Shown: positions 26,850 to 39,719, counted from the first letter of the stretch. The stretch is 64,000 bases of DNA from Atrichornis clamosus (GCA_013400975.1 WBMZ01008622.1:124001-188000), one strand, 5' to 3'. Numbers and translations are program-made. The notes: generated by a model not told the origin, from the letters alone.

Positions 26850-29800
26850 AAGCATATTACTGGTATTTCTTGCCAAAGGAACCTGTAACTCAAAACTACC
26901 TGTGAATAAAAGAAAAGGGAATATTCTTGCAATGTGGCCCTTCTGTTTCTAGGAACATTACAGCAACTGTGTAAAAAGGGTTTGAGTGGCACAGAATTTA
27001 TACAGCTTTTTAAAAGTACACCTCAGTTTAAAGATGAAAGATAATCCAATATTTCATAGGCTTGAAACAGTTGGACAGATATGAATTTAGCAAAGTGGTT
27101 CCCATGCCAGGCTGTATCTCTCTGGGAACAGACCTGTAGGAAAAATGTAGCAGAGAAGGGACTGTCAGTATTTTCAGAGGATGAGAGTGCAGAGGCAGAT
27201 CCCTTTGCGGGGCCAACTCCTGGCTCCAGAGCAGGACACCTTCCACTTGGAGAGGTTTGTGTAGCACAGCCCGGGTGGCACCCAGGAGGCAGTAGGGTTT
27301 TTTGCTGGCTCTCTTCACTGGGGCTTTCTAGCCTGAAGAGTTTCAGCATTTGCATTTCTTACAAAAATGTGTAATCATTTGGGGAGATACTGAGTATAGG
27401 ACACTTGTGTGGCCTCCCCTATCTTGAAATGTGAATTGTTCTATGACTAATGAAATCTCTTAAATTCCTGTAAATAAAAGATGGGAACAGATTTGCTGGT
27501 GGAAAAAGTCCCAGCTCAGCAGTTTTTCTCAACTCTAGGCAAATGCCATTTGCTTGCATTACTTTCATAGATTTGTAAATATTGCAAAACATGAGGAGTT
27601 TAAATTTTCATGCTTTAATGTGAGGCTGTGGCTGCATTACAGCAGGGGGTTAGTCTGAGAGCTTGCACACCAACCTGGGTAATTGATAAGAACATACAGG
27701 AGGGATAGGGTAGGAGGCTTCCTAGGGTGTAATTTGAGTTCATCAGCTGTGTGGATGGAAATGTCCTTTCCAGGTAGAGGGTAGAAACAGAAACCACTTG
27801 ACTAAAACATGGGAGTGAACATTTCTGTTTGAGCAGAGCAATGAGAGATGATGGTGATGGTCTAAGCCCCTTTTCTTGCTCCATCCCCCCAAAAAGGGCT
27901 AATCAGTCAGATTTATTTTTCTTTCCCCATTTATCTTACTGATAGGAAACACTTTGGTTACAAATCTCAAACATGGCAGAGAAACATCCTGTGTGTGTTC
28001 TGGCTAAGCCTCTCAGGAATGGAGTACTAAGCTCCCAGATAGCTCAGTTGGTCTTTTCCTGTATTAAATGACCCTGAAGCTGCCCACTGCTAGTTGCGCT
28101 GGGCTGGCCAGCCCTAAGCCCATCCACATGCATTCATTTAAGCAATTTAGAAAAATCCCCAGACTTGTAAGAGAATCCCTACATATTTCATATCTTGCTA
28201 GGAAGGTGTAAACCCTTACAATTTGAAGTAAGGGTGCTTGCTTGATGAGAACATTTGCTGTGGTCAGAATATTTTAGCAGCTGTGAGCACCTGGCTCTCT
28301 CTGTATATGGTGCCTGATCATATAATTGGCCTTTTGTGAGCTAAGAAATAACTTCCACATTGACTATCTTTTTTTAATGTAGTTTTGCTTTCCTAAACTG
28401 CTCACGTAGTGCATATAAATCACACAACCAAACTGCATATAGAACAGACTTGCTTTCGGGTTTGTGAAGATATGAAATATGCAGCTTGCACTTTGCATGC
28501 ATAGCAGTCCTAAAGAAAGTGTGCATGCTTTTGGAAGGAATCTGAAGGTATTTTTCAGAATCTTCATTTTTAGGTGTCTGGCTTGAGGGATTTTTTGAGA
28601 ATTTCTGCTCTGAAAAATTTATTTGAGTAAGCAACAGGTTGTGAATACATTCAGGCAACTGCAGTCAGTAGTGACTTCAGCAATTCGGAGAGCAGAGGCA
28701 AGGAGAGCTGCAAGACCTGGTGCATGGAGCAGGACTGACACACTGGAAGCAGTAATAGGTGGACTCTGCTGCATTAATTTCTTCACCACCATTTGGGATC
28801 TGAGAGGTTCGAGGCCACCCTGCTCTCTTTAAGGTGGGTTTATCACCCTTAATCCAGTCATCAGGATCTGTCCTGCTCTGTTAGGCAGTCATGGCTAATA
28901 GATAGTCACGTGTCAGATGTAGGCATTCCCTGGCTGTAGGGGTGCTTGCTATCCTCTGCAGTGACTAGGCAGGGCACTTGTACCTCCTACATAGACAAAA
29001 ATGATGTTTTTTCCCTATGTATCCAGTAGCAGAAGGTGAACAGCTCTAAAACCACTTTATTTGCTTGGGTGATGATAGGTGGGACTCTTGCACAGGAATG
29101 GTGTTAGCTGAGAACAAACCTGCATCAAGGTGCCAGTAGATGATGCAGAGTCACCTCTCAATGTAGGTACCACTCTTTCAGGCCTCTTAAAGAGTTGAGC
29201 ACAAGGGCATACATCTTGGTTTGCTGCACTTGTGCTCAGTGATGTGTCACAAACCTGTGGGATCAGTGCTGGCTCTCTACATCCACCTGTGAATATTTTG
29301 GTGTGGCATTTGCTCAGGGAATTCTCCAGGATTTGGCCTGTTATTAATAATTCTAAACCAATGATTGCTCACAAAGCCTTTTTAATAGGTACAGCAACAT
29401 AACGTGTGTTTAATCTAAAACCTGTTTACTTGGGTTTTAGGCAGCTGGGGTGGATTGCACACAAAATTGGTTTGGCATGCAAAAAATGGTGCTCTCTGGT
29501 CTTTGTATTATTGCATTGGAAATACATACCTCTCTGGCTGAGAGGTGTGTTTAATATGTACCAGTGCAGTAAACACGGCTCTTGGGGCTGAGATTGCTTT
29601 GCTATGACCATTATGACACTGCATACCTGAGTATGCAAAAAATCCCCTGAAAATGCAGTGCCTGTCATGTCTTATTGCTTAACGATGTAGCCAGAGGCAG
29701 GCCTGGCATTAAGGCCATTCTTCCCTCCCGGTGGGGAACGAATCTTTAATCCCATCAGAGCAGATGCGTTTAGAAACTGCAAACAGAGCTTGCTCAGAGC

Positions 29801-31213
29801 TCTCACTTCACTTCCTTAATGAGTCCATTCTTCAATCAAGGTGGTTTCTTCTCTGGGAGCTCAATGGTAGTGTTTGAATACGGGATATTTATAGTGTTAG
29901 TGCCAGGCTCTTGGCCTAATGGCTGAAGCCAGACATCTCTGCTTTCACAAGCTGAGTCAGCTGGAGAGGGAGAGAGATGGGCACGATGGAGGGCTTTGGC
30001 TGAGCCTGGAAATTTGGACTGTCTCAAAACAGGAGTCTGGAAGCGCTGACACCTTACTAATTCCCCTTCCTTCTGGACAGGGCACTTCTTAACAAATCAT
30101 GCCAAGTGGGGAGAGGGGAAGGACAATACAGAGTGTGACAATTAGTGCAAGCTTGGCACTTGCTCTGGCAGCAAGGACTGCAGCTCAGCATTGCGCTGAC
30201 TGTGCTGGGACTCACCTGCCTCTGTCAGCAGCTCTGCCAGCTCCATTTGCTTTGCTTAGCCTGGCTTTGCTTGTCTGGATTTGGGTTGCCTGGACTGTTC
30301 CTTTAAACTAATGGGACTTGGCCATGGCAGAAGTACCAGGCTGGTGGCATCCTGTGCTCGGGAAAAATTCATTTTTCTATAAAAGTATCTTTTTTTCATC
30401 CCCACTTCTTCAATTACCTAAACTCCTCAGTTTACAGGAATTATTTAGGACTAGACAAGCTAGTGAGGGGTTGTGTGCTTATACCGCATATTGAGCCTAA
30501 ACTGGAGTAGTTGTGTCAGGTTTTCCTGTGTTTTCTGTCAAGACTCTCAGGGTCTGAAACTGTATGATATATCCCCAGATTCAGGCCCTGCTAATTATGG
30601 ATTGCTCTCAGGTCAGCAGGGAGAGGCAAGAGATTTCTTGGACCTGTAATCTGTGAAAATGCACTTGACCTGGCCATAAGGTCTCCTCCTGAGGCAGCCT
30701 GGACATGGCAGGATAATAAAGGGCATGGTCCACCAGCTCTCTGCAAGTCTTGGCACCACCTTGCACACTCACCTCCTATTTTGCAATGCCTGCTTGCATG
30801 CTAAGAAGAGGTTGCTGTACAGCTTTCAGATAAAACACTAATGAGTGGTTGAAAATTATCAGTAAAAGCATTCAACCAAGCTATGCAAAGAGGAGAATTC
30901 AAGTTTACCAACACCCAACTCTTCTCACCAAGGAAAAGCTCTGCCAGTTGTCCTTCCTGCCACCATAAGCACTTAGAAATCAGAGAATGACTTCTACCTT
31001 GCCCACATGTTGTGGAGGAGGCAGTGAGGGTGCCAAAATGCCAGCAGTGCCCAGAGTTGATCTTAGAGATATTACCAATTTTTCAAGTTGTGAAGCACTC
31101 TTGGTTTTTTTCCTTTGGGATGCCAGTTGTGGATACAATGCTGGATTCAAAATGCTTCTTGTGCAAACTTGATTGTCACTTAACCTGGCTAAAGTTACTC
31201 TGAGCTATTCTCC

Positions 31214-31337
31214 ACAGAATCATAGAATAGTTTGGGTTGGAATGGACCATCTAATACAGCCCCCTTGCAATGAGCAGGAACAGCTTCAGCTACATCAGAT
31301 TGCTCGGAGTGGGTCCAACCTGACCTTGAATGTTTCC
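31214..31337 (-). mobile_element. CR1 LINE fragment, 3' end
   Basis: It begins ACAGAATCATAGAATAGTTT and continues 'GGGTTGGAATGGACCATCTA' to 'GGTCCAACCTGACCTTGAAT': the reverse complement of the CR1 3' terminus. It is diverged and short, with no coding capacity. Confidence 0.93.
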
Positions 31338-32140
31338 ATCTTGGTTTTCACTGTTCAGTGAATGAGGGCACACAGTGATGTCCCAGGCACGTAGACACTG
31401 CTTCCTGCTGCTTGCTTTGGAGAAAAGCTCAGGGCTCAGAAGTTTGCTCCTCCTTCCCCCAGCTATGCCAGCTGATCTGGGGTTTGAGTGTTCAGCCTTG
31501 CATAACAGACAGCTTTGAGGATCCCGCCCTCATTTTGGTTTTAATCATCACACTGTCATAATTCAAATAACTCTGGGTGGTTTTGGAGGAAGGTCATTGG
31601 ATCAGTTTCAGTTTCCCCCCTGGAGCTCTGACAAACTTGCAAGTGCATGAAAGAGATTTTGTGTGTGTTTTATCTTAGTGCACTTACTTCATCTGCCATG
31701 AAAGTCCTTGGGTATTATTTTTTTTAAAATACATTTTCTTAGGCCTTGTCTTCTTAAAAAATAATTGTGTTCAACAAAGCATCATCATAGCAAAATTGTT
31801 TTTACCCCACAGCCACGCACTTCAGTTCTGCTCCTCTTCCTGCTTTAAGAAAGCTTTGCTGTTCCTCATGCTGCAAATATATGACTCACAGAAAAAAGAA
31901 ATCATAAACCCAAATCAAACTAATATTTTTCCATAAATGAAACAAGGCTGTGTGGAAGCTTGGCATCACCACTGATATTGCAAACAAATCTTGTTTGTAA
32001 TAATCAAATAAGCTGTGGTTGTTTCTGTGCCAATAAAAGAGGCACTCGGGAGGACAGGGCACAGCAAGCACCACCTGCCTCTGCTCCTACCTGAAATAAA
32101 ATCAGCTCTTTTGGAGTCTAAATCAGTGTCTTGCATACTG

Positions 32141-32146
32141 CAGATG
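32141..32146 (+). repeat. Target-site duplication, left copy
   Basis: CAGATG, identical to 32420-32425 on the other side of the solo LTR. Confidence 0.85.
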
Positions 32147-32419
32147 TGTCGCTGTTGAACCACTGGCAGAACGGAAGAACCAGACGAGTTCGGATGAGGC
32201 AGTAAATCTGAATTTATTATTTAATTCCAAAACTTATATAGACTTTCCAAAGGTCGTCCAGATTGGGTCAATTCATAACCTCCCTCTCGGCCGATAGGCC
32301 AGGTAGAATGTCCATCTTTCCAGAGACAGTTTTCAATAACATCCAAGCTTTTATCTCTATTTACAAAACATAGAAGGAAGAAGAGAAAAGTGCCCGTGGG
32401 AAAGGTCTGTGTTACCACA
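32147..32419 (-). mobile_element. Solo LTR of an endogenous retrovirus, 6-bp TSD
   Basis: A 273-bp element reading TGTCGCTG...TTACCACA on the plus strand, so it starts TG and ends CA as retroviral LTRs do. It is flanked by identical hexamers CAGATG at 32141-32146 and 32420-32425. Read on the minus strand it begins TGTGGTAACACAGACC and has a TATA-like TATATAAG at about 32240-32233. A polyadenylation signal AATAAA follows at 32218-32213, and the element ends GGTTCAACAGCGACA. Promoter before polyadenylation signal fixes the orientation as minus. No internal retroviral sequence is present, so this is a solo LTR left by recombination. A 6-bp target duplication is typical of alpha/betaretrovirus-like (ERVK-type) integrases; the class is inferred from that alone. 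Confidence 0.88.
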
Positions 32420-32425
32420 CAGATG
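32420..32425 (+). repeat. Target-site duplication, right copy
   Basis: CAGATG, identical to 32141-32146. A perfect match suggests a comparatively recent insertion. Confidence 0.85.
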
Positions 32426-34133
32426 AAGCTCTGAATTTCGATACTCGAAGTGTTTATACAGAGCTGTCTTGTGAGTGATGTTCTTCATACTGTGGAGATC
32501 TGGATAGGCTTTGGATTGGGGCTGTTCAGATCAGGCTCATACACTCTTTATTCCAGGGCTACTGTCCTCCTTCCATGGGGAAATTCAAACCAATGCTGCT
32601 GAGGAAGGCTTGGAAAAGAGTGAGTGCTCATTCCTCAGGACATCTCCCTGTCGCTGCAATTCCACATGGGAGAAAATTCCAGTGATACCCACTTCTGCCT
32701 GCTAGAGTTTTCTTTGGGGCTGGCACACCCTGATCTGTGCTCTGGGGTGGTGACACTGGAGCACTGGAGAGCACAAAATACGTCCCTTCTGTGCTTGTGC
32801 TGGTTTACAGGTCTGCAATATAGAATGGAAGAAAGCTCTGCTGAGGCTTCTTCCTCTCCAGCCATTGCACAACGCACAGCAATTTTTCCTCCCAGAAGAG
32901 GTGTGGTATGAGGAAGGTGGGAACCAAAGCAAATATTGCGCTCTTTTTGTTATCTTATTCCCAAAGAAAAACTATTTAGAAATATACACTGTCTCCAAGT
33001 GACTGAACTTCCCATCCATGGATGTCTGTAAGTTGCTGTCCAGAGACTTTTCATTTGCTACCCACTATCATGTTAGAAAAGATGGGAATGAATTGTCCAC
33101 TGGCTGGCAAAGAGGAGGTAGTCCTGACATTTTCGTAGATACAATAGAAATTTTCATTCCCCTTCTACTTTTCTCTCTTAGAGGCTTAAATCCCCACAGG
33201 TCTTGCTTGGCTGAGCAAGCCTGAAATCCCTTGTGATCATGCCCTTTCTTAGGCCCCTCACAGTCTAAGCCTTAGTGTTCCCCACCTCCTCTGAACTTTG
33301 GAGTTTCTAGTGCCAGGTGCATTAAGCAGAAGGTCGGATGGGATGACCAATGTAGTTGCTAATTCTTTATAAGTCGGTGAATACCAAGGCAGGCAAAATT
33401 CCGAACAGGAGCTCCTTTTTAGTCCCTGAAAAGTTAATGGTTTTGTCATGTAAAAGACCACGCGTTTCAAGGCCTGGTATGTAAGTTGCCCTTTCCTAAT
33501 TAGAGCCAAGGGATGAGAATCCATTGCACCAGAAGTTTAAGTCCAAGTCTTCATGCATTTATTTACTATTGTTTCACTGGCTGTTAAACTATTTGCTAGT
33601 ACTCATCCCAAATTCATGAAGTACTATAAATACTCACAGAGAAAAACTTCATTATTTTTTCATAAAGGACAAGAAATACATTTGGGAAGTTCAGTTTAGT
33701 AGTCATGCTTATAAACAACTGAGGGCTTGCTGGGTTCCCATTAAAAGCTTCTCAGGTGGTGCCGATGTTCTGAGTCCTGGGTGGACTATTCCAAATGCAA
33801 GGTGGAAAAATTAAACATTTCTAATTAGACATATTCCCAGATGTGAGAGAAACAACCACCCTCTGATGATGTACTTCATAAATTCTCTAAAGATGATGGA
33901 ACATGCTCACTACCTGTTACCATCTGCCAAGCTACATGTTTGATTTTTAACCCCAGGTCCTCTTTTAGGTCCCTTCATGCTTCCAAGTAAAATGATTTTG
34001 GTACGAGTAGGAACGTAATTCTGGAATGGCTGCTCAACGTCCTCATCACTCAGGATTAGCAAACAGATATCTAAGACACCCTTCTTCCCCAAGACATATT
34101 CCATTCTGCTTTTGTCATTCCTGGCATATGAAG

Positions 34134-34510
34134 TCACAGAATGATAGAATCACAGAATGGTTTGGGTTGCAAGGGACCTTAAAGATCATCTCATTCCAAC
34201 CCCCTGCCACGGGCAGGGACACCTTCCACCAGACCAGGTTGTTCCAAGCCCCATCCAGCCTGGCCTGCAACACTTTCAGGGATGAGGCAGCCACTTCTTC
34301 TCCGGGCAACCTGTGCCAGGACCCTCACAGGGAAGAATTTCTTCCTAATAACTAATCTAAACCTCCTCTCTTTCAGTTTGAAGCCATTTCCCCTTGTCCT
34401 TTTACATGCCCTTGTAGCAAGTCTCTCTCGATCTTTTTTGTAGGCTCCCTTCAGGTGCAGGAAGGCCACAATTATGTCATCCTGAAGCCTTCTCTTTTCA
34501 AGTGTCAAAT
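34134..34510 (-). mobile_element. CR1 LINE fragment, 3' part
   Basis: It starts TCACAGAATGATAGAATCAC and runs through 'GGTTTGGGTTGCAAGGGACC', 'CCACGGGCAGGGACACCTTC', 'GGGAAGAATTTCTTCCTAAT' and 'CATTTCCCCTTGTCCTTTTA', ending near 'CCTTCTCTTTTCAAGTGTC'. Clean reverse-complement CR1, about 375 bp, 5'-truncated. It is among the less diverged copies in the window. Confidence 0.96.
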
Positions 34511-34578
34511 GTTTTGCATTATGATTAAATTCCTTCCTTGAAGGCACATCAATACCTCCTCCCCATCCATCCCCATTG

Positions 34579-34598
34579 CTTCTTCTTCTTCTTCTTCA
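34579..34598 (+). repeat. (CTT)n microsatellite
   Basis: About six tandem CTT/TTC triplets, about 70 bp beyond the truncated 5' end of the neighbouring CR1. Confidence 0.8.
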
Positions 34599-36280
34599 GC
34601 TGCTCTGTGGGGTGTTAGAAATGTTAAACTTATAACAGCCTGAATTTTCATCTGTTATCATTTAAATATGCTACTCCTTGCCCTCCCAACTCTGAATGTG
34701 GAGAACAGTTTATTTATGCTGTGTTTTTAGCTGCCCTTATAGACATGAATATGATTCTGTGTCCTCTTAGATTTCTCTTTTCTTGACTAAGCTTTCTCTG
34801 TGTTTTTTCAGAGGTCGTATTTTCCACCTGTCTGCATCCTGTGGTCTCCCCCAGCCTGTGTTCAGCCAGACAACATCCTGATTGTACTGCAGTGCTGGGA
34901 AAATCCCAGCTTGGCCTTGACATTGGTGAATGGAGTGGAAGAAATATTTTGCATCCTACAAGCAGCGCTCCCATTTGTGCATCCCACTACAGTGTTTGCT
35001 GCAGTGATACACATCTCAGCTGAATTTCTTGTACAGTTGGAAGTGATGCCTTCTAGCCTAAGAAATAATTTTGGTGGACTCAGGCTCTCAAACTCAATGC
35101 TTATGTATCCTTAAAAGGTTTGCATTTTGGCAATCTCTCATTCAAATTATGCAAAATTTAGGCTTATGGAAAATAGATGCTTTTGTTTCTTGCTTGTGGT
35201 GCCTTGGTACAAGGCCTGTTGTGGTGATGGGGTGATGTGCTGCTGCCCTTAATAGATTTTCCCTCAGACATAATCTGACTCAAGTTTTCAAATTATTATT
35301 ACTGTGCTCATTATACCCACTTAAGTGATATTTTAAACTTTGCTCTGAGTCATCAAGTAGGTTTTCTCCTCTCCCACTCATTTGTAATATTTTCTAGATC
35401 TTCTCCCAGGTTAATGCTCATTAATTTAGGTTCCAAAATTAATAATCCCCTGATAAAATACTCTAGTTTAAATAACTCCTTAGGCTTAAGGCAGATGTCA
35501 TGTGTGAGTCATAATGTATTCCCACCACTCTGAGAAGAATATTGTTCACACTGTCATATCCAGAAACATCAAATTATCTGCTGAATATTTAGACATGAGT
35601 GTATATTTGGTAACTAGAAAGAACAGATATAAATGTATGTTCCAAAATGGTGTTATTGTAGTGATACTCATTAGGTGTTTTTATTTGTTGGCTACAGTAT
35701 ATTTGTTTAAAAGTACCTGACTTATTTTCAAAAGTCAAATGGATAAGACACTCTTAAGGGAATGCTTATAAGCATTTTCCAAACTAATTTTCTCATTGCC
35801 TGGAAGAACATTGATATATCCCACAGCGATCCATATTACAGCTTGGTCTTTACTAAGCTTGGCTTCAGTTCCAGGCAGTCTGGGAGAGCAGAGGTAAATG
35901 TGCTGCTTTGTCCCTGTCCCAGTGCCAGTTTTCAGGATAGGTCTCAATACCTTGGCTTCTCTAGGCTGCCTCTATTCCAAGCTCTTGTATTTTCCTGTGC
36001 CAGGTTTGGTGTCGAGCCCGTGCAGTTTGGGTGTTGATCTTGGTTAGGGAGCAGGCTCCATATTTCACACCTGTTGTTTTGGTGCATTCCTGGTTTAAGC
36101 ACTGATGAGACACTTACACCAATATCTGATTGCCCCCATGGGCCGTGCACAGCACCTGATGTGGTCACTCCTGATCTGAGCACAGTGAAGCATTTGATAT
36201 TGAAGGTATGAAAGCCAACTTTCATAAAGTTAATTATAAAAACCCCACAAAAATGTGCAGAAACCCACTGAACTCGGGGC

Positions 36281-36866
36281 TGTGGTTTAACCCTAGCTGG
36301 CAACTAAGTACCACACATTGCTACTCACTCCTACCTGCTCTGGTGAGATGAGGATGAGAATCATGAGAAAAAGTTAAAAAAATCCCTCATGGATTGGGGT
36401 GAAAACAGTCTAATAACTGAAACACAGTAAAATACAACAATCCTAAAGATTAAAATGACAATAATAATAATTGTAATGAAAAAAAGAGAGAGAAATTAAA
36501 CCCAAGACAGACAAGTGGAGCACAATGCAATTGCTCACCAGCCGCTGACCAATGCCCAGTCTGTCCCCAACCAGCAACCAATACCTCCTGGCCAACTCCC
36601 CCAGTTTATACACTGAGCATGGTGTTCTGTGGTTTGGAATATCCTGTTGGTCCATTCAGGTCACCTGTCCTGCCTTGTGTCCTCTCCTGGCTTCTTGTGC
36701 ATCTCCTGCCTGGCACAGCATGGGAAATTTAAAAGTCCTTGATTCAGGGTAAGCACTGCTCAACAACAACTAAAACATCAGAGTGCTATCAACATTATTG
36801 TCATACTAAATCCAAATTCCAGCTACTAGGATGAAAGTTAACCCTATTCCAGCTGAAATCAGGACA
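36281..36866 (+). mobile_element. ERVL-type solo LTR (avian class III)
   Basis: The 586-bp element starts TGTGGTTTAACCCTAGCTGG and ends CAGCTGAAATCAGGACA, giving the TG...CA termini. Internal blocks such as 'CAGTTTATACACTGAGCATG', 'TGGTTTGGAATATCCTGTTG', 'AAGCACTGCTCAACAACAAC' and 'CATCAGAGTGCTATCAACAT' match the ERVL LTR family that is abundant in songbirds and other neoavian genomes, as I recall it. No gag, pol or primer-binding region follows, so it is a solo LTR. I find no matching 5-bp duplication (GGGGC on the left, CTTAG on the right), which suggests decay. The middle (36400-36490) is A-rich. Confidence 0.92.
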
Positions 36867-37964
36867 CTTAGTTTTAGTAGCTGATGCAGTGAAGCAACAG
36901 GCTGGGATGAGTCTGGAGACTAGAGTGCAATCTCGGTAGCTGCTTGTCTATGGCACCAATGAATGTATGCCACATTTCCTCCCTTGGAGAAGAGGAAACA
37001 AGGGATTGCTGGGGTGTGCCCAAACCCTCAAAGAGTGTGGCTTTAGCTGCCTGTTTGCTCAGCCTGCATCCCACTGAGAGGGAGAGACTGGCTGCTGGAC
37101 CGCGGCCAGCGGATCCCACCGTCAAGCTTTCGACATGTCAGCTTCTGCTTGTGGAAAACTCCATCTGCAGGTTTACAGAATGTGATGTCTAAAGACAGAT
37201 TGGCCCCGAGAGCCAAGCGGGGCCCCTGCCAAAGAGCTGACAGTTGGAGGGCGTCAGCAGCAGCCCCGTGTGTGCCAACGGTTGGAAATTCAAACCGGTT
37301 TTTACCAAAAGCACCAACCCAGAGCCTGAAATGTTCACATCTCCTTCCCTGGGGATGTCACCCACCCGGCCTGGCACAGGGAGTGAAGGGTCGTGTGACT
37401 TTGCTCATCACTCTCTCAGCTGATGTGTAGAGGAGTCACAGTAGCACGGGAGGTGCTTGGGGTGGGTCCTTAAAGAATGCATGGATCCGTCAGGACCACC
37501 GAGGTGTGTCGGTGTGGTGAGAAACACAGCCATGGAAACCGTGGTGCTGATGTCCTGTGGGCTGCACCAGCACAGCACACTCCACGATAAAGGCTCAGAC
37601 CAGGACCCTTCAGCTATGTGGATTCAAGGGAGGGAAAGCAGGTAGGAAGCCCTACAAACCCGGTGGGCACTGCAATTCAAGAGGGACGTGACCAGTGAGA
37701 CGCAGTCTAGGTGGGCAGTGTGATGCTGGTGGTGGACACAGGAAGTGACCTTTTCGTATGGGAAGATGGAAAGAATGGGGTCTCCTGAAAACAGAAAACC
37801 AAAGGAGAAGGAAAACAGTCCTCACTTGTGTTAAGTGTGTAAGTGCCTTCAAAGAGCGGGGGAATAATCTGTACAAGTACATGGTGGGTAGAATCAGTAA
37901 TAATGAATTTAAATTAAAATAAGGGAGGTTTAAATTAGCATAAGAATTTTGTCTCTAAGTATAG

Positions 37965-37978
37965 CAAAAAAAAAAAAA
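37965..37978 (+). repeat. Poly(A) run
   Basis: About fourteen consecutive A's in AT-rich surroundings. No transposon body is recognisable upstream. Confidence 0.85.
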
Positions 37979-38677
37979 CTGGAATAGGAGGTGAAGCCTC
38001 TGTTATTCAACCTGTCCCTAAATTCTTCAAACAAAATCAATCAAGGATGGCTCAGACTGTTACATTTTTAAAAATTTTTTTCTCGGCCTTATTTTTTGCT
38101 GGGGGATGGTAGGGGAGCAACAAGGTATTTATATCTGTTTTTCCTTTCCTCTTTAAGAGTGAGTTTCAGCTATGCTACCTTGTTCTTCCTCAAATAATCC
38201 CTATTTAGGTGGGGTCATGCTCTGAAATGACAGCCTTCAACTGAGGAAAGGATTTATTTATTTAGGATGAAACTGTAAATTTCTGAGCTTTCCTTTGATT
38301 TTTGGCAACCAGTGTCTAAATCTTCCCTTAGAAGAAGTGGGAAAAAAATTACCCTATATTGTTCTCGATTCTGTGACAGTTTTCCTGTGTTACCTTGGAC
38401 AATTCTAATACATTCAAGACCATTCAGGTGAGAATAGTAATCTTTATCTTTCAGAGAAAAGAGCAGATTGCACTTTCTTAGTGGCAAGGACTATTTCTTC
38501 TCTGTACTGCCCCTATTATGTGGAGTCACACTTTAAACCTTCCTGGGACTGCAATAGGCAGTAATCTTCCTTTGTCAAAATCTGAGATCACCGATGTCAC
38601 ACAAATACAAAAAGCTCCCAGACAACAATTCCCAGATGAAATCCTGTAATAATGTGTTTAAAGAGTTCAGAAGAAGG

Positions 38678-38698
38678 AAAAAAAAAAAAAAAAAAAAA
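38678..38698 (+). repeat. Poly(A) run
   Basis: About 21 consecutive A's, then GAAAGAGAAG. It could be the tail of an old retroposed sequence, but nothing upstream is recognisable as one. Confidence 0.9.
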
Positions 38699-39459
38699 GA
38701 AAGAGAAGACAGTTCGCTCTGGAACTAACGCAGACAGACCTGTTCCTGTGAGCCCAAGGCTTTGTGTCTCGAAGACAGGCGTGTGCAGGTGAGACCTTGT
38801 CAGGCATTTTGGTACCACGAGGTACAGCCTGCTGGTCTTGCAGTGCTGAGTTCTGGAGTCATTTGCAGCTGTTTGGAGTCGTGAGCAGCTGTTTGCTTTT
38901 GGGAAGCTCTGTCCCCTGAATGGGACATGACATCACTGCAGGGAATTATGTGCTGCAGCAGGCTGCCCTTCTGCAAAACAGGAGGTTTATAACGCTTGAG
39001 ATTCTTCCAGGGGATAAAGTAGTTCTTCAGGCTCAGAAAATGAGACAATATTTGTCTTCATTGCTGTCCTAAAATTTTTGACTGCTCTTCCCTTAAGAAG
39101 TTGTTCCTACCTGCTTCCTGTAGCCACTCCTGACTCAAAAACATTGCTCTTGGGCACACCAGAAACGTCTCTGGCCGGGTCCATGCTGTGAAATGGCTCT
39201 GTTTACTCTGCAGGCCACATACCCATGGTGTGCTAGGGAGATGTGCAGGCCCCCGAGGAGTCTCTGCTGGCCAGGCCGTCTGCACTCAGGTGGGAATGTG
39301 CTGTTTTTTGGAATGGCATATCCCTGATCTTGCTCAATTCCTATCTCCTGATATGATGCTTAGGGTTTTATACCTTCCCATGTGGGTATTTTTTGTTTGC
39401 TTGAGTTGCTGTTATCATCACAGCAATTTGATTTCCGTGTGCCTCCCTAGTCCTTTCCT

Positions 39460-39478
39460 TGCATGCTGTCAGCATGCA
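39460..39478. repeat. Near-perfect palindrome (9-bp arms, 1-nt spacer)
   Basis: TGCATGCTG, T, CAGCATGCA: fully complementary arms. It may be chance or a binding site for a dimeric factor. Confidence 0.8.
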
Positions 39479-39719
39479 GGCTATGGCAGCTCACCAACAA
39501 TTTTCCAGGGAGGAAGAACCAGTTTTGCACAGCTGTAAATGAGTGCAGGGAGGCAGCTGAACCCTGGGCTGGAGCTGCAGAGCTGCTGCCTGATGGAGTT
39601 TATACATTGACAAATACAGCCAAGCCTTGCTAATCCGTGCGCTGAAGATGCTTGTGGTAATTTTTACCAATGAAGTGCTGGAATGCACTTGGATTTCTGT
39701 CATTCTCATTCTTTCTCTA

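Larger units (their letters stand above)
26850..32146. other. Non-coding stretch with one small CR1
   Basis: Apart from the CR1 fragment at 31214-31337 this is unique, moderately AT-rich DNA. Open frames reach 110 codons at most. The frame at 30099-30311 encodes an alanine/leucine-rich hydrophobic peptide, but its composition follows from a CTG/GCT-rich stretch and no family is evident. No RNA gene or CpG island is seen. Confidence 0.6.
32426..36280. other. Non-coding stretch with one CR1
   Basis: Unique DNA on both sides of the CR1 fragment at 34134-34510, becoming strongly AT-rich from 35100 to 35800. Open frames reach 119 codons with no recognisable domain. The frame at 34800-35114 begins after a fair polypyrimidine/AG (GTGTTTTTTCAG), but its peptide resembles nothing I know. 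Confidence 0.6.
36867..39719. other. Non-coding stretch, no recognisable gene
   Basis: Unique DNA. The part at 37080-37620 is relatively CpG-containing, with open frames of up to 93 codons, but is too weak to call a CpG island. Poly(A) runs lie at 37965-37978 and 38678-38698. An interrupted palindrome is at 39460-39478. No domain or RNA gene is recognised. Confidence 0.6.

Noticed and set aside
30099..30311. Hydrophobic 70-codon frame that could suggest a membrane peptide
   Set aside because: Alanine/leucine content follows from CTG/GCT-rich DNA; no partner exon, promoter or family match.
37080..37330. Possible CpG island promoter
   Set aside because: CpG density is raised only locally and over too short a span; no first-exon-like sequence follows.
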